DNA from: Anaerophilus nitritigenes
GTDB taxonomy: Bacteria > Bacillota > Clostridia > Peptostreptococcales > Thermotaleaceae
Length of the DNA: 64,000 nucleotides
Assembly (NCBI RefSeq): GCF_004138215.1
Contig: NZ_RYYS01000009.1
Coordinates: 1 to 64,000 of the forward strand
Direction: 5' to 3'
The notes beneath the pieces were generated by a model. It was not told the DNA's origin. It made no database searches and worked only from the letters and a program-made list of their open reading frames with translations. This document shows positions 42,694-51,528 of this stretch, one piece after another. Positions within the stretch are counted from its first letter, which is position 1, and each line of letters starts with the position of its first letter. The translations under genes and the position numbers were made by a program.

Positions 42694-43530
42694 ATGAAAG
42701 ACAAGTTTTTAATAGGTGAATTATCAACCCTTTTTAATATTAGTACAGATACATTAAGGTACTATGATAAAATAGGTCTTTTAAAACCAGATTATGATCA
42801 AAAAAATGGATATAGATATTATAGTATTAGAAACTTTTTTAAGCTGAGTAGAATACTTTTTTTGAAACAACTAGACATTTCTTTGGATGATATTAAAAAG
42901 TATATGAATCATAAAAATACAACTAACTTATTAAAATTATTAAAAAAGAAGGAAGAACAAATTGACAAAAAAATAAATCATTTAACAAATTTAAAAAAGA
43001 AAATTAATAGCAAAATAGAACTTTTTAATAGTATTGGAGAGGACATTAACCAGATAAGAGTAGAGAAAATACCTGAAAGAAAAGGAGTTTTTTTAGATAC
43101 ATATAATGGGGAAAATAATTCTAAGATCAAACAATCATTAAAAATAAATGGAAGATATATGAAAAATAGTTCTTGGCTCATTGAAGGGCAGGTATATACT
43201 TCTGTATTCAAGTCAAATATATTAAAAGGAAATGTAAATCAATTTAGATATTTTGTGGAAGTTTTATCTGTAGAAGATCCTTTTTATGGACAATTAGAAT
43301 GTATTCCACAAAATGAGTATGCATGTATTGTATTTTTAGGACCGTATATTAAAATAGATGAATATTATAAAGTTCTTATTCAATGGATACAAGAAAACGG
43401 ATATGAAATTATAGGAGACTCTATTGAAAAAAATATTGTAGATTATGATTTTTCAGACTATGAAGAAGAATACATCTCAGAAATACAAATTCCAATCCAA
43501 AAACCAAGGGACGGTTACATAGATACATAA
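42694..43530 (+). CDS. MerR-family regulator with GyrI-like effector domain, 3' end altered by a repeat element
   Basis: 278 residues. MerR HTH (FLIGELSTLFNISTDTLRYY, DKIGLLKPDYDQKNGYRYYS), coiled coil (about 75-112), and effector domain ending SEIQIPIQ. The last codons, encoding PRDGYIDT and the stop, lie within a mobile element whose end GGGACGGTTAC starts at 43508. The native tail has therefore been replaced, but the fold should be intact because the relative at 11084 ends at the same point (EIQVPLK). ATG 42694 follows AAAGGTGG. It is the likely activator of the 19-bp-spacer promoter of arginase. Confidence 0.88.
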   Translation: MKDKFLIGELSTLFNISTDTLRYYDKIGLLKPDYDQKNGYRYYSIRNFFKLSRILFLKQLDISLDDIKKYMNHKNTTNLLKLLKKKEEQIDKKINHLTNLKKKINSKIELFNSIGEDINQIRVEKIPERKGVFLDTYNGENNSKIKQSLKINGRYMKNSSWLIEGQVYTSVFKSNILKGNVNQFRYFVEVLSVEDPFYGQLECIPQNEYACIVFLGPYIKIDEYYKVLIQWIQENGYEIIGDSIEKNIVDYDFSDYEEEYISEIQIPIQKPRDGYIDT

Positions 43531-43585
43531 ATAATCAAGAAGATACATAAACTATTTCTAATAAAAAAAGAGAGGGAGTAGTTTT

Positions 43586-44492
43586 ATGCCAAGAGTAGCG
43601 AGGATAAAAAGTATAGATTCCATATATCATGTAATGATTCGAAGCATTAGTGAAATTGATTTATTTAAAAGAAAATAGTGATAAAATAAAATATCTTTCT
43701 CTTATAAAAAAATATGAATATAAATATCAGTTTAAAATATATGCTTATTGTTTACTAGATAATCATGGCCATCTTATGGTAGATGTAAATGGGGCTGATA
43801 TATCTAAAATAATGCATTGTATAAACTTTTGCTATGCCCAATATTATAATCGAAAATATAAAAGACATGGACATGTTTTTCAAGATAGATTTAAAAGTAA
43901 GATAGTAAAAAGTGATAAGTATTTAATAATGTTGTCTGCCTACATTCATAATAATCCAACAGATTTACCTTTATTTAAAGAAAATGTTGAAAAATATCCA
44001 TTTTCAAGTTTAAAAGAATATGTAAATCATACTAATGACTATGAAATATTGGATAAAAGTTTTTTAGTGAAGATATTGCAATTGAATCATAAAAAGAATA
44101 TGAAAGAGTATTTAAATTTAGTGGATCGATGTAATGGGGAACATGGTCTATTGGATATAGAGTTTACAATAAAAGATTATGAGTATAGAAGTGAAAGAGA
44201 GATAATAATTAGAGAGCATGCACCGAATGAAATTATTCATCATGTAGCTCAATTTTTGAAAATAGATTGGGAATATATATATCTAAAGAATAGCAACAAG
44301 AGTACTTTGTTAAGGGCATTAAGCATATTTTTAATGATGTGTTTTTGCAACATGACAGCAAAAGAAATTTGCAAAATTCTAGGCAATATTACTGCAGGAA
44401 GGGTATCGAACTTATCTTTAATAGGAGTAGATATGTATACAAAGAATGATGAAATAAGAAATTTTGTGCAAGAATTGATGAAGATAGCATAA
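43586..44492 (+). pseudogene. Y1/RAYT-type (IS200-like) transposase with a frameshift
   Basis: ATG 43586 (after AGAGGGAG) encodes MPRVARIKSIDSIYHVMIRS ending ISEIDLFKRK and a TAG. The remaining protein is in the +1 frame: LKENSDKIKYLSLIKKYEYK onward to 44492. Joining them needs removal of one base in the A-run near 43667-43670. The HUH pair is in DNHGHLMVDV, and the catalytic tyrosine region is CYAQYYNRKYKR followed by GHVFQDRFKS. The C-terminal 90 residues form a DnaA-C/HTH-like domain. RAYTs nick and move REP sequences. It is probably inactive in this copy unless the ribosome shifts +1. Confidence 0.85.
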
Positions 44493-44543
44493 AAATAAAT
44501 AAGTACAACTAAAGGGGTATTTGTAATGGAAAAATTTCGAAAT

Positions 44544-44587
44544 AACTTCTACTTTGAATAAAAATAGAGGTTGTTTTTTATTTTTTT
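44544..44587 (+). terminator. Terminator inside the RAYT element
   Basis: AACTTCTA (44544-44551) and TAGAGGTT (44565-44572) with one wobble, then GTTTTTTATTTTTTT. Confidence 0.75.
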
Positions 44588-44670
44588 GAGATAAAAAAAT
44601 AAAAAAGTAAGAGAAGAAAATATTGTAACCGTCCCTAAATTCGTGATAAAATTTTTTGGGGGTGAGAATA

Positions 44671-46041
44671 ATGATTATAACAGTAAAACCATTAAAATTT
44701 ACAATGCTAGAAACAAAAAACCCTTTTGAGGATATGAGATGTATATTTAAAGATAAAAGAAATGCTAACGGTGTTAGGACAACTCTTTTTTGTAGATATA
44801 TAGGGATGAATGAGATGGAGGATGTCTATATAAAAGAATTAAAAGAATTAGATCATTATCTACAGTCTCATGCACTTCATTACATTAAATTTATCCATGG
44901 ATTAGAGAAAATTATAGATATCAATGGAATAGAAAAAATGAAAAAAGTTATGGAAGATTATATGAATTTAGAAAACAAATATTTAAGTTCTTCAGAATTA
45001 TTTTATTTTCATATGGGATATGAAATAGAAAATGAATCGTTAGAGTGGACGAAAAAAATAGCTTTTCAAGAAACGCTTAAACTATATGATCATCATAATC
45101 CTTATGGGAATCCTACTATGAGAAAAAATTTTGGCGTAAAATTATTATTATGGATGAATCGATATATAAGAAAATTATTTAAAAATAAAATAGATAGGCA
45201 ATTGATTCCTAAGGTGATATTTTATGGAGATATTACAAGGCATGAATTTTATTTTTTGATATTTTTGTGGAAACTAGGGTGTGATGTACTTTATTTGAAT
45301 CCTAAGGAAGATATTACACATGAAGCAGATAAGTATTCTAAATTGTTTACATGTAGGAATATGAGAAACTGTAGTGTTCCCTTTGAAGAAAATATGATAA
45401 AACAAAAAAATAATTCTTTGATGAATACAAAGAAGCAAGTGAATATAGAACATCAATCAAATATAATAGAAGCGAAAGAGTATGCTGAAAAGAGTTATGA
45501 AGAGCTTGCTCGATTAGCAGAATCTGTTGTGATGGTTCATGTGTATGATAAAAATGAAAAAATTATTAGCAGAGGATCAGGGGTTGTAATAAATTGTGAA
45601 GGATGGATTGTTACTAATTTTCATGTAGTGAGTAAAGGACTATTTTTTGGTGTAGTTTTTGAAAATGATCCTAATGAATATCGAGCATATAATATTGTAA
45701 AATATCATACAGACTATGATTTAGCTTTAATAAAAGTAGATAAAAAAACGAAACCTATTCCACTTTATGAAAAAGAATTAGTAAGAGGACAAAAAATTAT
45801 AACTATTGGAAGTCCACTAGGATTATTTAATACTATTTCAAATGGAATTGTATCAGGATTTAGAGAATTAGATCAAATTAAGATGCTTCAAATTACTGCA
45901 CCTATTTCTCCAGGAAGTTCAGGAGGCGCACTAATTGATATGTATGGAAATTTAGTGGGGATTACATCAGCAGGTTTTGAAGGGCAAAATCTAAATTTAG
46001 CAGTGCCTAGCGTTTATGTAAAAAAATTTATTGGAAAATAA
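44671..46041 (+). CDS. Trypsin-like (S1C/HtrA-type) serine protease fused to a YceG-like N-terminal domain
   Basis: 456 residues. The C-terminal 175 are a chymotrypsin-fold protease: SRGSGVVINCEGWIVTNFHV (His about 318), YHTDYDLALIKV (Asp about 350), ISPGSSGGALIDMYGNLVGI (Ser about 417). No PDZ domain, signal peptide or membrane helix is seen, so it acts inside the cell. The N-terminal 260 residues resemble YceG_bac of tellurite-resistance-linked gene clusters, mainly at PKVIFYGDITRHEFYFLIFL and GCDVLYLNPKED; I am moderately sure of this match. Start ATG 44671 follows GGGGGTGAG. It stands just past the RAYT element and forms no operon. Confidence 0.8.
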   Translation: MIITVKPLKFTMLETKNPFEDMRCIFKDKRNANGVRTTLFCRYIGMNEMEDVYIKELKELDHYLQSHALHYIKFIHGLEKIIDINGIEKMKKVMEDYMNLENKYLSSSELFYFHMGYEIENESLEWTKKIAFQETLKLYDHHNPYGNPTMRKNFGVKLLLWMNRYIRKLFKNKIDRQLIPKVIFYGDITRHEFYFLIFLWKLGCDVLYLNPKEDITHEADKYSKLFTCRNMRNCSVPFEENMIKQKNNSLMNTKKQVNIEHQSNIIEAKEYAEKSYEELARLAESVVMVHVYDKNEKIISRGSGVVINCEGWIVTNFHVVSKGLFFGVVFENDPNEYRAYNIVKYHTDYDLALIKVDKKTKPIPLYEKELVRGQKIITIGSPLGLFNTISNGIVSGFRELDQIKMLQITAPISPGSSGGALIDMYGNLVGITSAGFEGQNLNLAVPSVYVKKFIGK

Positions 46042-46201
46042 ATTGAAAGAGAAAGGTAGTTCTTTTTTTCGGTTATAAAAGATCTAAAAGGAAATAATAT
46101 TTATAGAGTGATGAAAAGATAATAATAGAACAAAAATAAAGATGATATAATAAAAAAATATATTTTAGAATAATAAACAAAAGAGGAAGGATAGAATATT
46201 T

Positions 46202-47503
46202 ATGACACAGCAAAATTTGAAAAAAACACTTACTTTTACACAGGCAATTTCTTTAGTAGTAGGAATGATTATTGGATCTGGAATCTTTTTAAAACCTGGT
46301 ATTGTATTTAAAAATGCAGGATCTCCAGGACTGGGAATACTTGCTTGGGTAGCAGGTGGAATCATTACCTTAGCATCAGCTTTGACGATTGCTGAAATAG
46401 CATCAGCTATTCCTAAAACAGGAGGACTTTATATTTATTTAGAGGAACTGTATGGAGAGATATGGGGCTTTTTATTAGGATGGGTACAAACAGTGATTGC
46501 ATATCCTGCAGCCATAGGAGCTCTTGCTATTGCCTTTGCTACCTTTTCATCATATTTTGTTCCATTAGATAACTTTGGACAAAAAATATTAGCTACTTGT
46601 TCATTAGGATTTCTTTTGGTTATGAATATCATTTCTACTAGATATGGAGGGATTATTCAAATAATCTCTACAATAGGAAAGTTATTACCTATTGTGGTAA
46701 TCATTGTAGTAGGACTGATAAAAGGAGAAGCCCATGATATCCATTTTATACAAACTTCTATAGAGGGAGCTGGATTTGGAACTGCTATATTAGGAACACT
46801 TTGGGCATATGATGGTTGGATTGGAGTGACAAATGTAGCAGGAGAATTGAAAAATCCATCTAAAGAACTGCCAAGAGCTATTGTATTAGGAGTAGGAACT
46901 GTTATTGTAGTATATGTATTGGTTAATTTTTCTATTTTGAATGTGATGCCGATTGCAGAAATTATTACTGCACAAAGACCTGCATCAGCTGTAGCCAATA
47001 TACTTTTAGGAAGTGGAGGAGGAGCTTTTATTACAATAGGAATTATGGTTTCTGTATTTGGGGCTATGAATGGATATGTAATGACAGGATCTAGAGTTCC
47101 TTTGGCCATGGGAGAAAGAAACCATTTACCTTTTTCAAATTATTTGAAAAAGATTCATCCATCTTTTGGAACACCTGTAAATGCTTTGATGATTCAGTTT
47201 TTGTTAGCTGTAGCATATATTTTTTCAGGAACTTTTAACACTTTAACAGATTTATTGATTTTTGTATTATGGATATTTTTTGTAATGGGTGTAGGAGGTA
47301 TATTTATTTTAAGAAAAAAAGTATCAAAAGAAGAGAGAAAATATGAAGTGCCCATGTATCCTATAGTGCCTCTTATAGGAATATTAGGAGGTATTTATAT
47401 TCTCTATAGTACAATTATAAGTTCTCCTATGAATTCGTTGATTGGAATTATCATTACTTTGACTGGGATACCTATATTTTATTATCTTAAAAAAGATAAA
47501 TAA
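46202..47503 (+). CDS. APC-family amino acid permease
   Basis: 433 residues and 12 membrane helices. The APC signature in helix 1 is VVGMIIGSGIFLKPGIVFKN; also AEIASAIPKTGGLYIYLEEL, LWAYDGWIGVTNVAGELKNP, and SVFGAMNGYVMTGSRVPLAM. It belongs to the SteT/LAT-like group of amino acid antiporters or symporters. AGAGGAAGG precedes the ATG. It is convergent with the ABC-F gene, sharing a bidirectional terminator. The exact substrate is unknown. Confidence 0.88.
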   Translation: MTQQNLKKTLTFTQAISLVVGMIIGSGIFLKPGIVFKNAGSPGLGILAWVAGGIITLASALTIAEIASAIPKTGGLYIYLEELYGEIWGFLLGWVQTVIAYPAAIGALAIAFATFSSYFVPLDNFGQKILATCSLGFLLVMNIISTRYGGIIQIISTIGKLLPIVVIIVVGLIKGEAHDIHFIQTSIEGAGFGTAILGTLWAYDGWIGVTNVAGELKNPSKELPRAIVLGVGTVIVVYVLVNFSILNVMPIAEIITAQRPASAVANILLGSGGGAFITIGIMVSVFGAMNGYVMTGSRVPLAMGERNHLPFSNYLKKIHPSFGTPVNALMIQFLLAVAYIFSGTFNTLTDLLIFVLWIFFVMGVGGIFILRKKVSKEERKYEVPMYPIVPLIGILGGIYILYSTIISSPMNSLIGIIITLTGIPIFYYLKKDK

Positions 47504-47513
47504 ATGATTTAAA

Positions 47514-47549
47514 AATAAGACAAAGGATGGAAACATCCTTTGTCTTATT
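47514..47549. terminator. Bidirectional terminator with GAAA tetraloop
   Basis: AATAAGACAAAGGATG (47514-47529), loop GAAA, CATCCTTTGTCTTATT (47534-47549): a perfect 16-bp stem between convergent genes, overlapping the ABC-F stop codon. Confidence 0.88.
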
Positions 47550-49101
47550 TAAGTTTGGTTGTCCAATTTTCACAATTCCAAACTTCCGTTACAATGTCTT
47601 GATAAAATTCAGGTTCATGGCAAATAATTAAAATACTACCATTATATTCTTTAAGTGCTCTTTTTAGTTCTTCTTTTGCATCTACATCTAAGTGATTGGT
47701 AGGTTCATCTAGTACTAATAAATTTGTTTCTTTATTGATTAATTTACAAAGACGTACTTTTGCTTGTTCTCCTCCGCTTAATACTACAATTTTGCTTTCT
47801 ATATGTTTTGTAGTCAAACCACATTTTGCTAAAGCTGCTCGAATTTCATATTGAGTAAGGGAAGGAAAGTCCTTCCATACCTCTTCGATACATGTTTGAT
47901 AGTTGGCTTCTTTGATTTCTTGTTCAAAATATCCTATGTGTAGATAATCACCAAGCTCAACAGATCCAGATATAGGGGTTATTTGTCCCAAAATACTTTT
48001 TAATAAAGTAGTTTTTCCAATACCATTTGCTCCTACAAGAGCAATTTTTTGTTTACGCTCCATACGAAGATTGAGTGGTTTAGAAAGAGGTTCATCATAT
48101 CCTATGATCAAATCTTTTGTTTCAAATATAAGTTTTCCAGAGGTTCTAGATTCTTTAAAATGAAATTCTGGTTTTGGTTTTTCTCGTGCTAGTTCAATAA
48201 CATCCATTTTATCAAGCTTTTTTTGTCTAGACATAGCCATATTTCTAGTAGCAACTCTTGCTTTATTTCTTGCTACAAAATCTTTTAATTCAGCAATTTC
48301 TTGTTGTTGCTTTTTGTAAGCTGCTTCTAATTGCTGTTTTTTTGCTTCATAAACATGCATAAAACTGTCATAGTCCCCTACATAACGATTGAGCTCTTGA
48401 TTTTCCATATGATAAATTAAATTGATTACACTATTTAAAAAAGGTATATCATGAGAAATCAATATAAAAGCATTTTCATATTCTTGTAGATATCTTTTTA
48501 GCCATTCAATGTGCTGTTCATCTAAATAGTTTGTAGGCTCGTCTAAAAGGAGAATATCAGGTTTTTCTAAAAGAAGCTTAGCAAGAAGTACTTTTGTTCT
48601 TTGCCCTCCACTTAAATCATGAACATCTTTTTCTAATCCTACATCATCAAGACCAAGACCTTTAGCTATTTCTTCAACCTTTGAATCAATCATATAAAAG
48701 TCATTATTTGTTAAAAGATCTTGAATTGTTCCTAAATCTATAAGAAGTTTTTCTAATTCTTCAGGGGAAGCTGCTCCCATTTTATCGCATATTTCATTCA
48801 TTTCTTTTTCAAGATCAAATAAATATTCAAATGCATTTTTTAATACATCACGAATACTAAGACCTTTTTCAAGAACTGTATGTTGATCAAGATAACCTAC
48901 TCTAACTCTTTTGGACCATTCAATTTGTCCTTCATCAGGTTCTAACTTTCCAGTGATGATATTCATAAAAGTAGATTTTCCTTCTCCATTAGCACCGATA
49001 AGTCCAATATGTTCTCCTTTTAGAAGTCTAAAGGATACATTATTAAATATTGCTCGATCTCCAAATCCATGACTTAAATTTTTTACTGTTAGTATACTCA
49101 T
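47545..49101 (-). CDS. ABC-F family ATPase
   Basis: 518 residues with two ABC domains and no membrane part. First: Walker A GANGEGKSTF, signature LSGGQRTKVLLAKLLL, Walker B ILLLDEPTNYLDE. Linker with coiled coil (AAYKKQQQEIAELKDFVARN), about 240-310. Second: GANGIGKTTL, LSGGEQAKVRLCKL, LLVLDEPTNHLDV. ABC-F proteins bind ribosomes and rescue or protect translation; the length and arrangement resemble YkpA/YbiT-type housekeeping members rather than a clear antibiotic-resistance type. The ATG at 49101 follows AAAGGAG; an in-frame ATG 15 nt upstream precedes the site. Confidence 0.9.
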   Translation of the reverse strand: MSILTVKNLSHGFGDRAIFNNVSFRLLKGEHIGLIGANGEGKSTFMNIITGKLEPDEGQIEWSKRVRVGYLDQHTVLEKGLSIRDVLKNAFEYLFDLEKEMNEICDKMGAASPEELEKLLIDLGTIQDLLTNNDFYMIDSKVEEIAKGLGLDDVGLEKDVHDLSGGQRTKVLLAKLLLEKPDILLLDEPTNYLDEQHIEWLKRYLQEYENAFILISHDIPFLNSVINLIYHMENQELNRYVGDYDSFMHVYEAKKQQLEAAYKKQQQEIAELKDFVARNKARVATRNMAMSRQKKLDKMDVIELAREKPKPEFHFKESRTSGKLIFETKDLIIGYDEPLSKPLNLRMERKQKIALVGANGIGKTTLLKSILGQITPISGSVELGDYLHIGYFEQEIKEANYQTCIEEVWKDFPSLTQYEIRAALAKCGLTTKHIESKIVVLSGGEQAKVRLCKLINKETNLLVLDEPTNHLDVDAKEELKRALKEYNGSILIICHEPEFYQDIVTEVWNCENWTTKLK

Positions 49102-49241
49102 ATATACTCCTTTCATAAAATATATTTATAATAAATTGATACAATATAGTGTTCATGTAAATACACATAATAGATTATATATGAGGAAGGAATAGTTTCA
49201 AAGTAAAATATTAAAATTTTTAAAAAAATTTAATATTTCTA

Positions 49242-49270
49242 TTGCACAACAAATCAATCCATAGTATAAT
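49242..49270 (+). promoter_or_regulatory. Sigma-A-type promoter of the T-box/symporter transcript
   Basis: TTGCAC (49242-49247), 17 nt, TATAAT (49265-49270), placed about 30 nt before the T-box Stem I. Confidence 0.7.
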
Positions 49271-49301
49271 AATATTCAACCAGTTGAACAAACTAAATAT
49301 T

Positions 49302-49608
49302 CGAAAAGTTATGACGGAGAGAAAAATACTCAACTTTTAACTACAGAGAGCCGAAGGTGCTGAGATTCGGTGTTGAAGAAGTATATAATGATCACTCCAG
49401 AGCTGCTAAGTTGAAACGTAAGGAGTAAACAAAGCCGGGTTCTACAAAATGTAGAAGTGCCACCGTTACATGGCTAGGGTTCAAGGATGATCCTTCGACC
49501 TGAAGAGTCAATATGCGTGAGCAAATTGTAAATTAGAGTGGTACCACGAGCAAGTCTCTCGTCTCTAGAACATAAAATTTATGTTTTAGAGACGGGAGAT
49601 TTTTTTTC
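49302..49608 (+). promoter_or_regulatory. T-box riboswitch (probably isoleucine, AUC)
   Basis: The T-box bulge motif AGAGTGGTACCACG lies at 49535-49548. Stem I features are GACGGAGAG, ACAGAGAGCCG and GCTGAGATTCGG. ATC (49391-49393) just before ACTCCAGAGCTG is the best candidate specifier codon, indicating tRNA-Ile. The T in TGGT fits an A discriminator base. The terminator stem is 49555-49567 with 49587-49599, followed by eight T. Uncharged tRNA should allow read-through into the symporter gene. The RNA class is clear; the amino acid is an inference. Confidence 0.9.
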
Positions 49609-49726
49609 CCGCAAAAGAAAAAATTAGAGGAAGTCTGGCCAGACATATCTCAAAATTACCACAAGATAAGAAAGTAGCATAAAAATTAGAGAATAAAAGT
49701 GATAATTTTGAAAGGAGCTGTAATGT

Positions 49727-51235
49727 ATGTCTCAAAAAAGAGAACAATGGGGTTCAAAGATGGGATTTATCCTTGCTGCTATAGGTTCAGCAGTAGGACT
49801 TGGAAATATATGGAGATATCCTTATTTGGTATATTCTAATGGAGGAGGAGCTTTTTTAGTACCTTATTTTATTGCAATATTTACTGCAGGAATTCCTCTT
49901 ATCATATTAGAATATGGATTTGGACATAAATATAGGGGATCAGCACCTCTTGCTTTTGCAAAATCAAGTAAGAAGTGGGAATGGCTTGGATGGTGGCCTA
50001 GTATTACTTCCTTTGTAATATTGACCTATTATACAATCATTTTAAGTTGGGCTATGAATTATTTGTATTTTTCTTTTTCTCAAGGGTGGGGAAGCGATAC
50101 AAATGGATTTTTCTTCAATGAATTTTTAAGAGTGTCAAGTGGGCCCTTTGATTTAGGGGGAATGAGATGGCCAATATTTATTTGTATTACTATACTTTGG
50201 TTGATCAACTGGTTTATATGCTATAGAGGTGTTTCTGGAGGAATAGAAAAAGCAAACAAAATATTATTACCTACTCTTTTTGTTATCATGGTTATCATTG
50301 TAGTAAGAGGAGTTACATTACCAGGAGCTACTGTTGGACTTAATAAATTATTTACTCCTGATTGGTCAAAAGTATTAGATCCAAAGGTTTGGATTAATGC
50401 CTATGGGCAAGTATTTTATTCACTAAGTTTAGCAATGGGGATTTTAATTACCTATTCTAGTTATCTACCTAGTAAAACAGATATTAACAATAGTGCATTT
50501 ATAACAGCTTTTGCAAATTGTGGATTTGAGTTATTATCTGCTATAGGTGTATTCGCAATTTTAGGGTTTATGGCTACAAGTCAAGGCGTACCAGTAGATG
50601 AAGTAGCAAGTCAAAGTATTGGATTGGCATTTGTGGTATTTCCAAAAGTATTTTCTATGATGGGTTCTTTAGGAAAAATGTTTGGTATATTATTTTTTAC
50701 ATGTTTAGTATTTGCAGGTATTACTTCTTGTGTATCTTTAATAGAAGCATTCTCAGCAGCAGTCATAGATAAAACAGGAGCATCAAGGAAAAAAATTGTT
50801 AGTTTTGCAGCACTTGGGGGATATTTAATTAGTGTTATGTATGCTACAGGAGCAGGACTTTATTTTCTTGATATTGTAGATGCATTTATTAATTCTTATT
50901 CTGTAGTAGTAGTAGGATTGGGAGAAGCTATTGTTTTAGGATGGTTCTTAGGAGCTCATACTATAAGAGAGCATACCAATGAAGTATCTATTTATAGAGT
51001 TGGTAAGTGGTGGGATGTTATGATTAAGTTTGTAACACCTACAATATTGACTTATATGTTAATACAAAATATTGTTACAGAAATTAAAAGTCCTTATGGA
51101 GGATATCCAATGAGCGCTCTTTTATCTTTTGGATGGGGAGTAGTAGCACTTATTGTTGTTATAGCTATTATTGCAAGTAAACGACCTTGGAAGAATAATG
51201 AATTACAAGTAAATACTTTTAAGGAGGTGGAATAG
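49727..51235 (+). CDS. Sodium-dependent (SNF/NSS family) amino acid symporter
   Basis: 502 residues and about 12 helices. The NSS helix-1 signature WGSKMGFILAAIGSAVGLGN, then IWRYPYLVYSNGGGAFLVPY, carries the sodium and substrate site. Also GVSGGIEKANKILLPTLFVI, GQVFYSLSLAMGILITYSSY and ITSCVSLIEAFSAAVID. Bacterial relatives import hydrophobic or other neutral amino acids. The T-box leader suggests control by a specific tRNA, probably Ile. AAAGGAGC precedes the ATG. A MetS-type small subunit gene follows directly. Confidence 0.93.
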   Translation: MSQKREQWGSKMGFILAAIGSAVGLGNIWRYPYLVYSNGGGAFLVPYFIAIFTAGIPLIILEYGFGHKYRGSAPLAFAKSSKKWEWLGWWPSITSFVILTYYTIILSWAMNYLYFSFSQGWGSDTNGFFFNEFLRVSSGPFDLGGMRWPIFICITILWLINWFICYRGVSGGIEKANKILLPTLFVIMVIIVVRGVTLPGATVGLNKLFTPDWSKVLDPKVWINAYGQVFYSLSLAMGILITYSSYLPSKTDINNSAFITAFANCGFELLSAIGVFAILGFMATSQGVPVDEVASQSIGLAFVVFPKVFSMMGSLGKMFGILFFTCLVFAGITSCVSLIEAFSAAVIDKTGASRKKIVSFAALGGYLISVMYATGAGLYFLDIVDAFINSYSVVVVGLGEAIVLGWFLGAHTIREHTNEVSIYRVGKWWDVMIKFVTPTILTYMLIQNIVTEIKSPYGGYPMSALLSFGWGVVALIVVIAIIASKRPWKNNELQVNTFKEVE

Positions 51236-51334
51236 ATGACTTCTACAGCAATGTTATTTTTTACAATTGGAGCCGTAGTATTATGGGGAGGTTTGGCAAC
51301 AACTTTAACGATTGGACTAAAGAATAAAGATTAA
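51236..51334 (+). CDS. MetS-type small subunit of the NSS transporter
   Basis: A 32-residue protein of one membrane helix, MTSTAMLFFTIGAVVLWGGL followed by ATTLTIGLKNKD. The ATG immediately follows the symporter's stop codon and is preceded by AAGGAGGTGG (51221-51230), a very strong site. The pattern SxxAxxxMxxxxxxxWGGL...I matches the MetS/methionine-alanine importer small-subunit family, which in Corynebacterium is needed for function of the partner MetP transporter. It should sit in the membrane with the symporter. Confidence 0.85.
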   Translation: MTSTAMLFFTIGAVVLWGGLATTLTIGLKNKD

Positions 51335-51353
51335 TATTGAAATAGATTTATTT

Positions 51354-51402
51354 AAAATAAGCCTTAGTGAAAAAATTAGATTTTTTTACTAAGGCTTATT
51401 TT
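51354..51402 (+). terminator. Terminator of the symporter operon
   Basis: AAAATAAGCCTTAGT (51354-51368) and ACTAAGGCTTATTTT (51388-51402), a perfect 15-bp stem, then GTTTTTG. Confidence 0.85.
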
Positions 51403-51528
51403 GTTTTTGATATATATTTAAAATGAGAGTAAAACTGATGCTTTTAACACATAATAAATTTAGATTTAGGTTATTAAATACTCAATGGTGCAATAGGAAG
51501 ATCATAAACTAAAATGGAGGGATCTATT

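Larger units (their letters stand above)
43508..44635. mobile_element. RAYT element: REP-associated transposase gene between inverted repeats
   Basis: A perfect 11-bp inverted pair, GGGACGGTTAC (43508-43518) and GTAACCGTCCC (44625-44635), brackets a Y1-type transposase gene and its terminator, an 1128-bp unit. The left end lies inside the last codons of the MerR gene, so the unit or its ancestor inserted there. Related ends occur at 12574, 13232, 16186, 27819, 29978/30046 and 41418. It is probably the autonomous source of that repeat family. Confidence 0.65.

Noticed and set aside
51403-51528. Possible cobalamin riboswitch before the BtuF-like gene
   Set aside because: Only about 125 bp are available and no B12-box-like sequence was recognised.
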